From Actinomycetota bacterium (GTDB lineage Bacteria; Actinomycetota; Thermoleophilia; Gaiellales; Gaiellaceae), in assembly GCA_013812265.1 (NCBI GenBank), contig JACCTQ010000085.1, forward strand, positions 1 through 16,532: a stretch of DNA of 16,532 bases, given 5' to 3'. The number at the start of each line of letters is the position of its first letter. Position 1 is the first letter of the stretch. The translations under genes and the position numbers were made by a program. Shown here piece after piece: positions 1 through 5,831 of the stretch. Below the pieces are notes generated by a model. The model was not told where the DNA came from, did not search any database, and saw nothing but the letters and a program-made list of their open reading frames with translations.

Positions 1-8
1 TCTTTGCT

Positions 9-215
9 CTAGCGTTCGATCGCGAAGGCTATGTTGACCGTCGTTCGGTACTCGGTGATCTTGTCGCCCTGAACCTCGGCGCTCATCGAGATCACGTCGG
101 CGCCCGTGATGCCACGTAGCGTCTTCGCCGCCTCCTGAACCGCCGTGTTCGCGGCTTCGGCAAAGCCATCCGGCGATGATCCGATGATGGTGACTACCTT
201 GGCGACATTCGCCAT
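9..215 (-). CDS. Dodecin family protein (68 aa)
   Basis: Small dodecin. Proteins of this family fold as a three-stranded sheet around one helix and assemble into hollow dodecamers that store or buffer flavin, or bind other ligands such as calcium. Visible: the family opening VVTIIGSSPDGF (residues 7-18), the helix AANTAVQEAAKTL (21-33), and the C-terminal strand pair around KITEYRTTVNIAFAIE (52-67). The length matches the family. The Trp that stacks on flavin in classical dodecins is a Gly here (about G38), and the Gln of the HYQV motif is Arg57. It therefore resembles the non-flavin or calcium dodecins more than the flavin-storage type (inference). The ATG start is supported by an AGGAG Shine-Dalgarno (revcomp GAGAGGAGAAAAC before ATG). 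It lies 46 nt downstream of a second dodecin-like gene in the same direction. Confidence 0.9.
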   Translation of the reverse strand: MANVAKVVTIIGSSPDGFAEAANTAVQEAAKTLRGITGADVISMSAEVQGDKITEYRTTVNIAFAIER

Positions 216-261
216 GTTTTCTCCTCTCGCGTCGTATCGGCTCTACAGCCTCGGATTCTGT

Positions 262-438
262 CTAGATCTTCTCGATCCAGACGTGGTACTCGGTCACATG
301 GCCGGGAGACTGGTGCACTATGTCGACCTCTGTCTTGGCGACCACGTACGTGCCGCTTTGAGTGACCTTCTTGGCAGCTTCCTGAGTCGCTTCCTTGAAG
401 CCCTTGTCGGAGCTGCCCTTGTGCTTGCTCTCCATCAT
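262..438 (-). CDS. Short dodecin-like protein (58 aa)
   Basis: This small ORF resembles the neighbouring dodecin. GSSDKGFKEATQEAAKKV (residues 8-25) matches GSSPDGF plus the helix, and HVTEYHVWI (47-55) matches the KITEYRTTV strand. It is about ten residues shorter than normal, and the hydrophobic first strand is replaced by a charged MMESKHK start, so it may lack strand 1 or take a modified assembly. A strong GGAGGAGG Shine-Dalgarno directly upstream supports translation from the ATGATG pair (438 or 435; 58 or 57 aa). Reading the frame further upstream would run into antisense of the cyclase gene, so the long version is rejected. It sits 62 nt after the cyclase stop and 46 nt before the dodecin, all minus strand, so the three could be co-transcribed. 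Function is not established; a partner subunit or a separate homo-oligomer are both possible. Confidence 0.75.
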   Translation of the reverse strand: MMESKHKGSSDKGFKEATQEAAKKVTQSGTYVVAKTEVDIVHQSPGHVTEYHVWIEKI

Positions 439-465
439 CCTCCTCCTGTTTGGCTCCCCGGGCCA

Positions 466-493
466 ACGATAACCGGCTTCGGGCGGCGAACAA
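466..493 (-). promoter_or_regulatory. Possible promoter for the dodecin pair
   Basis: On the minus strand, TTGTTC (493-488) and TATCGT (471-466) are 16 nt apart. They lie just downstream of the cyclase stop and upstream of the dodecin-like gene. This is a plausible but unproven promoter. The rest of the 439-500 gap holds the GGAGGAGG ribosome binding site and a weak TTGGC/GCCAA inverted repeat. Confidence 0.3.
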
Positions 494-500
494 ACTGTGA

Positions 501-3500
501 TCAGCCGATGCGCTCGCCGAGCAGCGACGCGGCCTTGCGAGCCGCCACGACGTTGCCCTTTGCCTTGTAGAGCGCCTGCGCTTCGCGCGCTGCGGACGCT
601 GCTGCGTCCTCGTCCCCGGCCTTTCGGAGTACCTCGGCCAGGTCCATCAGCGCGTCGCCGTGGAGATTCAGCGCATCCGTCATGCCTGCCAACTCGACAG
701 CTCGCTGCGCCAGGCCGGCAGCTTCGTCCGATCGCCCACGTCCGACAAGCAGCCGCGCCCGCACGCCTCGCCATCGCACCTGAGCCTCGACATCGTCCTC
801 CGCGGCGAGGTCCTCACTCGTTCGCGCGAAGTGGTCGGCGTCGACCACCTTTCCTTGTGCGAGCAAGGCGTCCGCGAGGAGTGCGGCGTGGAAGGCGAGC
901 ACGCTGGCCTTGCCTCTGGCCGCGGCCAGCAGCTCGTAGCCACGACGGACGAACCCCTCCGCTGCAGCTGCGTCACCGGCGAGCAGCTCGACATAGCCGG
1001 CGATCTCCCAGGCGTTGACCAGGGCGAGGCGGAGACCGAGGTCGTCGTAGATTCTCTCCCCGCGCTCGGACAGCGACCGGGCTTTGGGGAAGGCCCCGCG
1101 CATGGCCTCGAGAGCCGCGAGCGAGGTGGCGACGTTCGCTTCCATGAGGCGGTTGCCTCGAACCGCCGCGAGCATCTCCTCGCAGCGGCGGAGGGCGTCC
1201 TGCACCGGCGCCGGGCCCATGACGAGAATCGTGCAGAGATAGTCGATGCTGCGCGCCTCCTCCTGACCGTCGGCAGCCCTCCGGGCGTGATGCAGCGCCC
1301 TCTCGACAGCTGCCTCGCTGATCCCGAACTGACCTCGGGCCCGCGGAGCCAGCGACATGCGGCGCCACGCCCGGGCCAGCCCCAGATCGTCTCCGAGCTC
1401 CTCGAAGACGCGAATCGCGTCCTCGGTCACCTGCAACAGGTCGTCGGCTGTCGCGCTCGGATCAATCATGTTCCGCCTTCCCGCGCGCTCGAGCAGGGCG
1501 TACCACTCGATACGCCGATCGCCGGCCGCCGAAGCGGCTTCCAGGAGGCCGTTCAGGAGCGACTCCGCGCGCGCGACCTCGCCTACCGCCCAGAAAGCGC
1601 CGCTCAGCTCGCGGACGAGCTCGAGTCGAGCGGGATGCTGGTCGGTCATGAGCGAGACGGCTCGGTCGAGCAAGCTCAAAGCTGCGGGCATGTCGTCGCG
1701 CGCGAACGCGCGCCTGCCCGCGGATCCGAGCAGCTCGCCCGCACGCGTCGCCCCCGCTCGCGCGGCCTCGTCGACCGGCCCGAGCTGCTCCCGCAGGCGA
1801 TAGGCCTGCTCGAGGTGGTAGCCGAGGATCTCCTCGAGCTCCGGGGCCCGCTCTCCGGCCTTCTGCTCCAGCCAGGCGGCGTATTGCGCATGCAGGTCGG
1901 CGCAAAGCTCCTTCGGCATCCCGCCGTACGCTGCGTCCCGGATCAGGATATGCGCGAACCGGAACGCATCCTCCTCGGCGGAGCTCGTTGGATCCGGCTC
2001 GATCAGCCGCTTGCGGACAAGATCTTGGAGGCGGCCGCCTACCTCCGATCGGAGTGGCGCGGGCGTGAGCTCCGCGACCGCTCCCCACCAGAAGATCTTC
2101 CCAGCGATGGAGGCGCGCTGGATGATCGCGCGCTCCGGCTCGTCCAAGCGGTCGAGTCGGGCGGCGAGGAGGGCCTGGATCGTAGGCGGCATGCTGATCC
2201 GCGAGAGGTCGCGAACCGGACGCCATTCGCCGGCGCTGCGCTCGAGCGCGCCTTCGTCGACGAGCATCCGGAGCATCTCCTGGACGAAGAGGGGATTCCC
2301 TTCGGCGGGCTCGACGATGCGAGCGGCGGACGCCTCGTCCAGCCGTTCCTTGCCGAGCAGGTTCCCGACCAGCTCGACGCTTTCTGGTGCGCTGAGCGGA
2401 TCGAGCGTAAGCGACAATGCGTGTGGAGCTCCGGCTCCCCACGAGGGGCGGGTCTCGTGCAGCTCGGGTCGCGCCAGGCTGAGCACGAGGATCGGCACGC
2501 CGCGGCTCCACCTGCCCATGTACTCGATCAGGTCGAGCAGAGTGGGCTCTGCCCAGTGGATGTCCTGGAAGATGACGACGAGCGGCTGCTCGCGAGCAAG
2601 TGCCTCGAAGAAGCGCCGGACACCCCAGAAGGTCTCCTCGGAGCCGGCGACCTCGTCACGAAGCCCGACCACTGCCGCCACGCGGTGACAGATCAGCTCC
2701 GCATGCTCGTCGTCGGGAAGGAGGCGCCCGATCTTGGCCCGCGCCTGCTCGCGCGAATCGGTCTCCGAGATCCCGGTCGCGTGCTCTACGATCTCCTTGA
2801 TCGGCCAGTACGTGATGCCTTCGCCGTAGTTCAGGCAGCGCCCCTCCAGAACCAGCGCGCGCGCCGTGATGTCGCCGACGAACTCGCTCGTGAGGCGAGA
2901 CTTGCCGACGCCGGCCGCGCCGAGGACGGTCACCAGGCGGCATGCTTGCTGCGCGCTCGCTCGCTCGAGCTCGTCGTGGAGGGCTCGGCGCTCGGCCGTT
3001 CGGCCGACGAGCGGTGAGTCGAAGCGACGGCTGATCGTCGGTGGATCGCCGATTTCCACCACGCGCCAGGCTGAGACCGGATGCTGTTTGCCCTTGAGGT
3101 CGAGGGCTCCGACCGGCGTGGCACTGACGGCTTCCCGAACCAGCTGGTACGTCTGCTCCCCCAGCAGGATCTCGTCGGCGCCGGCCGCTTGCTCCAAGCG
3201 GTGGGCCACGACGACCGCGTCGCCCGTGGCGAAGGTCTGCCGGGTCGTCACGTCGCCCGCAACGACCTCGCCGGTGTTGATACCCGTTCTCACCCGTATC
3301 TCGACGTCCCAGCCCGCCCGGAGCTCGTCGTTGAGCGCGGCGAGCGCGGCACTCATCTCCCCGGCGGCGCGGACCGCCCGCAGTGCATCGTCCTCTCGCA
3401 CGGCCGGAATCCCGAACACGGCCATGACCGCGTCGCCGATGAACTTCTCGACCGTCCCCCCGTGTCGCTCGAGGGCAGCCGACATCACCGAGAAGTAGCG

Positions 3501-3695
3501 ACGCATCACACGTCGTAACGCCTCGGGGTCGAGGCGCTCGCCGAGGGGCGTGGAATCGACGATGTCACTGAACAGGATCGTGACGACTCTGCGCGTCTCG
3601 CCGGCGCCTGTCGGCGCGCTCAGCGGGCTTCCACAGGATGAGCAGAAGTGCGCCTCGCGTGCGTTCTCCGCGCCGCATACGCCGCAAAGACCCAT
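501..3695 (-). CDS. Zinc-ribbon / class III nucleotide cyclase / AAA ATPase / TPR protein
   Basis: A 1064-residue cytoplasmic signalling protein. Residues 4-21 carry two CxxC pairs (C4, C7, C18, C21), a zinc ribbon. Residues 36-212 form a class III cyclase domain: FSDIVDST (42-49, metal Asp D44) and EKFIGDAVMAVFG (83-95, metal Asp D88; K84 at the adenine-selecting position). The transition-state motif reads GDAVVVAHR (158-166): Arg166 is kept, but the usual Asn is Val162. An AAA/STAND ATPase follows, with Walker A GAAGVGKS (259-266) and Walker B VVIFQDIHWAEP (373-384). TPR-like helical repeats fill about 650-1064. There is no C-terminal LuxR-type HTH, unlike some mycobacterial relatives. The ATG at 3695 is chosen because the zinc ribbon starts there; further upstream the frame is only antisense to ffh. 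A TACACT hexamer 6 nt before ATG, with no Shine-Dalgarno, suggests a leaderless mRNA. Whether it makes cAMP, or senses or binds nucleotide, is open. Confidence 0.9.
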   Translation of the reverse strand: MGLCGVCGAENAREAHFCSSCGSPLSAPTGAGETRRVVTILFSDIVDSTPLGERLDPEALRRVMRRYFSVMSAALERHGGTVEKFIGDAVMAVFGIPAVREDDALRAVRAAGEMSAALAALNDELRAGWDVEIRVRTGINTGEVVAGDVTTRQTFATGDAVVVAHRLEQAAGADEILLGEQTYQLVREAVSATPVGALDLKGKQHPVSAWRVVEIGDPPTISRRFDSPLVGRTAERRALHDELERASAQQACRLVTVLGAAGVGKSRLTSEFVGDITARALVLEGRCLNYGEGITYWPIKEIVEHATGISETDSREQARAKIGRLLPDDEHAELICHRVAAVVGLRDEVAGSEETFWGVRRFFEALAREQPLVVIFQDIHWAEPTLLDLIEYMGRWSRGVPILVLSLARPELHETRPSWGAGAPHALSLTLDPLSAPESVELVGNLLGKERLDEASAARIVEPAEGNPLFVQEMLRMLVDEGALERSAGEWRPVRDLSRISMPPTIQALLAARLDRLDEPERAIIQRASIAGKIFWWGAVAELTPAPLRSEVGGRLQDLVRKRLIEPDPTSSAEEDAFRFAHILIRDAAYGGMPKELCADLHAQYAAWLEQKAGERAPELEEILGYHLEQAYRLREQLGPVDEAARAGATRAGELLGSAGRRAFARDDMPAALSLLDRAVSLMTDQHPARLELVRELSGAFWAVGEVARAESLLNGLLEAASAAGDRRIEWYALLERAGRRNMIDPSATADDLLQVTEDAIRVFEELGDDLGLARAWRRMSLAPRARGQFGISEAAVERALHHARRAADGQEEARSIDYLCTILVMGPAPVQDALRRCEEMLAAVRGNRLMEANVATSLAALEAMRGAFPKARSLSERGERIYDDLGLRLALVNAWEIAGYVELLAGDAAAAEGFVRRGYELLAAARGKASVLAFHAALLADALLAQGKVVDADHFARTSEDLAAEDDVEAQVRWRGVRARLLVGRGRSDEAAGLAQRAVELAGMTDALNLHGDALMDLAEVLRKAGDEDAAASAAREAQALYKAKGNVVAARKAASLLGERIG

Positions 3696-3701
3696 GTCGC
3701 C

Positions 3702-3707
3702 AGTGTA
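3702..3707 (-). promoter_or_regulatory. -10 element of the cyclase gene (leaderless)
   Basis: Minus-strand TACACT ends exactly 6 nt before the ATG at 3695. No Shine-Dalgarno is present and no clear -35 is seen. The spacing would put the transcription start at or next to the A of ATG. Confidence 0.45.
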
Positions 3708-3750
3708 CGAGCCCCAGACATGTTTTCGAGGGCGGTAAAAGGCCCCTGAG

Positions 3751-3756
3751 TACACT
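3751..3756 (+). promoter_or_regulatory. -10 element of ffh
   Basis: TACACT lies 8 nt upstream of the GTG start of ffh. There is no Shine-Dalgarno between them and no convincing -35. The identical hexamer faces the other way for the cyclase gene 44 bp away, so the 69-bp interval appears to be a bidirectional promoter region. Confidence 0.45.
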
Positions 3757-3764
3757 TGTCGGCC

Positions 3765-5093
3765 GTGTTCGACACGCTCTCCGACAAGCTGCAAGCGGCG
3801 CTCGGTGACCTGCGCAAGCGGGGTCGGCTGGACGAGGAAGCCGTTTCCCGCGCAATGCGTGAGATCCGTCTCGCGCTGCTCGAGGCCGACGTGAACTTCA
3901 AGGTGGTCAAAGACTTCGTTGCGCGTGTTCGCGAGCGAGCGCTCGGCGCCGACGTGATGCGGAGCCTGACGCCGGGCCAGCAGGTCGTGAAGATCGTCCA
4001 CGAGGAGCTGACCGCCGTGATGGGGACAGGTGACTCCAAGCTTGCGTTTGCGGGGCGTCCACCCACGGTGATCCTGCTCGCGGGCCTCCAGGGGTCCGGC
4101 AAGACGACAGGCGCGGCCAAGCTGGCGCTGCTCCTGCGCAGAGAGCGGAAGTCGCCCGGCCTCATTGCCGCCGACCTGCAACGTCCCGCTGCGATCGATC
4201 AGCTGGAGCAGCTAGGTCGGCAGATTCAGATACCGGTCTACCGCGAAGACACCAAGGATCCGATCGTGGCAGTCCGGAAGGGCCTTCAACGTGCCGAGGC
4301 GGACGACCGGGACGTGGTCATCGTCGACACGGCGGGCCGGCTGCACGTGGACGAGGGGTTGATGGAGGAGCTCGCGGGCGTCCGCGCGGTCGCAAAGCCG
4401 ACGAACGTGCTCCTCGTCCTTGACGCGATGACCGGCCAGGAGGCGGTTGCTGTGGCCGAGGCATTCCTCGGGCGCGTGGCGTTCGACGGCGTCATGCTGA
4501 CGAAGCTCGACGGCGACGCGCGGGGCGGTGCTGCGCTCTCCGTGCGAGCGGTCACGGGTAAGCCCATAAAGCTCGTGTCGGTCGGCGAGAAGCTCGATCA
4601 GCTCGAGTACTTCCATCCCGATCGCATGGCATCGCGCATCCTCGGTATGGGTGACGTCTTGAGCCTGATCGAAAGGGCCGAGCAGGCGGCCTCGGAGGGC
4701 GAGCAGGAGGCCCTCGAGCGACGGTTGCGAGCGGGGGAGTTCACCTTCGATGACTTCCTCGCGAGTTATCGGATGCTACGAAGGATGGGTCCTCTCAAGG
4801 GTGTCCTTTCGCTGATCCCGGGGCTCGGGAGCCAGCTGAAGGATGTCAACGTGGACGAGCGCGAGATGGCGCGCGTGGAGGCCATTGTCCTCTCCATGAC
4901 GCCGCAGGAGCGACGCATCCCACACCTGATCAACGGCTCCAGGCGAGTACGCATCGCCAAAGGCAGCGGCACGAGCGTCCAGCAGGTGAATCAGCTGCTG
5001 GCCGCGCGCAAGCAGATGCAGAAGATGATGAAGCAAATGGGAAAGGGCAAGATGCCCACGCTTCCGGAGCTGACGAGGGCCGGGCGCCGGTGA
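3765..5093 (+). CDS. ffh: Signal recognition particle protein Ffh (SRP54)
   Basis: SRP GTPase that binds 4.5S/SRP RNA and the hydrophobic signal of nascent chains and docks with FtsY at the membrane. Visible in order: N-domain helices (1-90); NG GTPase with P-loop GLQGSGKTTGAAKLA (107-121), ADLQRPAA (136-143), DTAGRLH (188-194) and TKLDGDARGG (246-255); then the Met-rich M domain (300-442) with MLRRMGPLKGVLSLIPGLG and a tail full of KQMQKMMKQMGKGKM. The 442-aa length is normal. GTG at 3765 gives the expected MFDTLSDKL N-terminus; a TTG at 3756 would add three residues and overlap the -10 hexamer, so it is less likely. Oddity: the last 26 nt of the M-domain repeat and the tail following it recur as a diverged second copy about 200 nt downstream, before rpsP. 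Confidence 0.96.
   Translation: MFDTLSDKLQAALGDLRKRGRLDEEAVSRAMREIRLALLEADVNFKVVKDFVARVRERALGADVMRSLTPGQQVVKIVHEELTAVMGTGDSKLAFAGRPPTVILLAGLQGSGKTTGAAKLALLLRRERKSPGLIAADLQRPAAIDQLEQLGRQIQIPVYREDTKDPIVAVRKGLQRAEADDRDVVIVDTAGRLHVDEGLMEELAGVRAVAKPTNVLLVLDAMTGQEAVAVAEAFLGRVAFDGVMLTKLDGDARGGAALSVRAVTGKPIKLVSVGEKLDQLEYFHPDRMASRILGMGDVLSLIERAEQAASEGEQEALERRLRAGEFTFDDFLASYRMLRRMGPLKGVLSLIPGLGSQLKDVNVDEREMARVEAIVLSMTPQERRIPHLINGSRRVRIAKGSGTSVQQVNQLLAARKQMQKMMKQMGKGKMPTLPELTRAGRR
5031..5056 (+). repeat. Direct repeat copy 1 (inside the ffh 3' end)
   Basis: These 26 nt encode KQMGKGKM plus two bases of the next codon in Ffh. They recur without mismatch at 5228-5253 in the spacer, 197 nt later. Beyond the identical core the two copies stay recognisably related (both contain gcttcc and encode MPxLP), so it is a diverged duplication of the gene's end rather than chance. 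Confidence 0.9.
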
Positions 5094-5132
5094 TTTGCGA
5101 CGCCGTAGGAAAAACTAGGTCGTGCCGGCGGA

Positions 5133-5149
5133 GCCGGGCTCTGCCCGGC
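5133..5149 (+). repeat. Inverted repeat, 7-bp stem
   Basis: GCCGGGC (5133-5139) and GCCCGGC (5143-5149) pair perfectly around a TCT loop. It lies 40 nt after the ffh stop. No U-run follows, so it could stabilise the 3' end of ffh mRNA or be an attenuator, but it is not a canonical terminator. Confidence 0.6.
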
Positions 5150-5196
5150 GGGAGCCACACCGACATGAGCCTCGAGCAGCGAGGAAGGAGGGGGCC

Positions 5197-5223
5197 AATG
5201 GGGGAACCCTGGGTTCCCCCATT
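5197..5223 (+). repeat. Perfect 13-bp palindrome
   Basis: AATGGGGGAACCC (5197-5209) and GGGTTCCCCCATT (5211-5223) are exact reverse complements around a single T. The near-zero loop makes it more like a DNA palindrome or protein/element site than a normal RNA hairpin. The right side can also pair with the start of the second ffh-tail copy (CCCATTT 5218-5224 with AAATGGG 5232-5238). Confidence 0.85.
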
Positions 5224-5227
5224 TCCA

Positions 5228-5284
5228 AAGCAAATGGGAAAGGGCAAGATGCCTGCGCTTCCCGACTTCGTGGGGAAGCGCTAG
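5228..5284 (+). pseudogene. Second copy of the ffh C-terminal tail
   Basis: Reads KQMGKGKMPALPDFVGKR and stops at TAG (5282-5284). The first 26 nt are identical to the real ffh end, and the following residues PALPDF parallel PTLPEL of Ffh. There is no upstream coding sequence in frame to make it part of a gene. It is either the older ffh 3' end displaced by an inserted segment, or a local duplication. Its last part forms a hairpin, so it may persist as RNA structure. Confidence 0.7.
5255..5281 (+). repeat. Inverted repeat, 9-bp stem
   Basis: GCGCTTCCC (5255-5263) pairs perfectly with GGGAAGCGC (5273-5281) over a 9-nt loop, inside the second ffh-tail copy. It is followed by TAGAAAAAC rather than a T-run, so it is not a plus-strand terminator. 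Confidence 0.7.
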
Positions 5285-5290
5285 AAAAAC

Positions 5291-5368
5291 ATGGAAAGCA
5301 AGCGTGCGGAAAGGTGTTCTAACCATTCCTTTCCGCGTAGCGGAAAGGAATGGCCGTGGTCAGAATGA
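5291..5368 (+). CDS. Possible 25-aa leader ORF overlapping rpsP start
   Basis: ATG at 5291 opens a 25-codon frame ending in TGA at 5366-5368, a few codons inside rpsP. It runs straight through both arms of the rpsP start-region hairpin. The Shine-Dalgarno is weak (GGGGAAG about 15 nt upstream) and the peptide matches nothing I recognise. If translated, ribosomes would open the hairpin and terminate next to the rpsP start; it may equally be chance. Confidence 0.2.
   Translation: MESKRAERCSNHSFPRSGKEWPWSE
5306..5353 (+). promoter_or_regulatory. rpsP leader hairpin burying the ribosome binding site, with competing arm
   Basis: CCATTCCTTTCCGC (5323-5336) pairs perfectly with GCGGAAAGGAATGG (5340-5353) over a GTA loop, a 14-bp stem. 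The downstream arm contains the rpsP Shine-Dalgarno (AAAGGA, 5344-5349) and the ATG at 5350. A second GCGGAAAGG at 5306-5314 can pair instead with CCTTTCCGC (5328-5336), 9 bp, which would free the ribosome binding site. The two folds are mutually exclusive, which is the layout of a translational switch. The pairing is seen; the regulatory role is inference. A ribosomal-protein autoregulator, a thermosensor or translation coupling are options. Confidence 0.6.
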
Positions 5369-5598
5369 GATTGGCACGCGTGGGGTCGAAGAAGAATCCG
5401 ATCTACCGCGTCGTGGTGGCCGATGCGCGCGCGCCGCGCGACGGGAAGTTCATCGAGATCGTCGGGCGCTACAACCCGCAGACCGAGCCGTCGACGATCG
5501 AGCTCGACGAGACGAAGGTGAAGGACTGGCTGGGGAAGGGCGCCCAGCCCTCGGAAGCCGTCGCTCGGCTGCTCAAGGTGAAGAACCTGAGTGGCTGA
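5356..5598 (+). CDS. rpsP: Small ribosomal subunit protein bS16
   Basis: 30S assembly protein S16. The N-terminus MVRMRLARVGSKKNPIYR and the motif VVVADARAPRDGKFIE are diagnostic, followed by GRYNPQ and the C-terminal DWLGKGAQPSEAVARLLK; about 80 aa is normal. GTG at 5356 is preferred because it gives the common M-V-x-x-R-L start and sits 6 nt after AAAGGA. ATG at 5350 (82 aa, MAVVRMRL) is the alternative and abuts the Shine-Dalgarno. In either case the ribosome binding site is inside the 14-bp hairpin described separately. The gene's end overlaps khpA by 8 nt, so the two are translationally coupled. It opens the rpsP-khpA-rimM-trmD cluster. Confidence 0.96.
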   Translation: MVRMRLARVGSKKNPIYRVVVADARAPRDGKFIEIVGRYNPQTEPSTIELDETKVKDWLGKGAQPSEAVARLLKVKNLSG

Positions 5599-5821
5599 CC
5601 TGCTTGCGTATCTCGCGCGCAGGCTCGTCGACCAGCCCGATGCGGTTCGTGTGGAAAGCGAGGAAAGCGAGGAGGGGCTCGTCTTGCGCTTGCACGTGGC
5701 CCCCGAGGACGTCGGCAAGGTGATCGGCCGCCAGGGGCGAATCGCACGTGCGCTCCGCACCGTCATTCGGGCGAGCGCGACACGGTCGGACCGGCGCGTT
5801 CTGCTCGAGATTGCGGAATAG
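5591..5821 (+). CDS. khpA: KH-domain RNA-binding protein KhpA
   Basis: A 76-aa single KH domain protein (YlqC/KhpA family) found between rpsP and rimM in many Gram-positives. It binds RNA, typically with KhpB/Jag, and affects cell division and small-RNA biology. Visible: the GxxG loop in VGKVIGRQGRIARALRTVI (residues 41-59; GRQG at 46-49), and the preceding strand LVLRLHVAPED. The GTG start at 5591 lies within the rpsP end. The codons just before the KH core contain a 9-nt tandem duplication (GAAAGCGAG twice, 5654-5671) giving ESEESE. Confidence 0.92.
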   Translation: MADLLAYLARRLVDQPDAVRVESEESEEGLVLRLHVAPEDVGKVIGRQGRIARALRTVIRASATRSDRRVLLEIAE

Positions 5822-5831
5822 CGGCGAGCGA

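Larger units (their letters stand above)
5094..5355 (+). other. Structured ffh-rpsP spacer
   Basis: This 262-nt stretch has no clear protein gene. It holds, in order: a GCCGGGC/GCCCGGC hairpin, a 13-bp perfect palindrome, a second copy of the ffh tail that ends in its own 9-bp hairpin, and the rpsP leader with a start-region hairpin. No stem is followed by a U-run, so none is a standard intrinsic terminator. Read-through from ffh into rpsP is likely, and the region would be a long structured internal leader. Confidence 0.75.

Noticed and set aside
660..3017. 785-codon open frame on the plus strand opposite the cyclase gene
   Set aside because: A shadow: the minus-strand frame has clear cyclase, AAA and TPR motifs throughout, while this frame gives low-complexity Arg/Glu-rich text with no recognisable motif. 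High GC makes long antisense frames common.
3696..4181. 162-residue N-terminal extension of the cyclase frame
   Set aside because: It is antisense to ffh, and the protein naturally begins with the zinc ribbon at the ATG at 3695, which has a -10 hexamer 6 nt upstream.
5197..5281. Intrinsic terminator for ffh
   Set aside because: The inverted repeats at 5197-5223 and 5255-5281 are strong, but neither is followed by a T-run on either strand; the second is followed by TAGAAAAAC.
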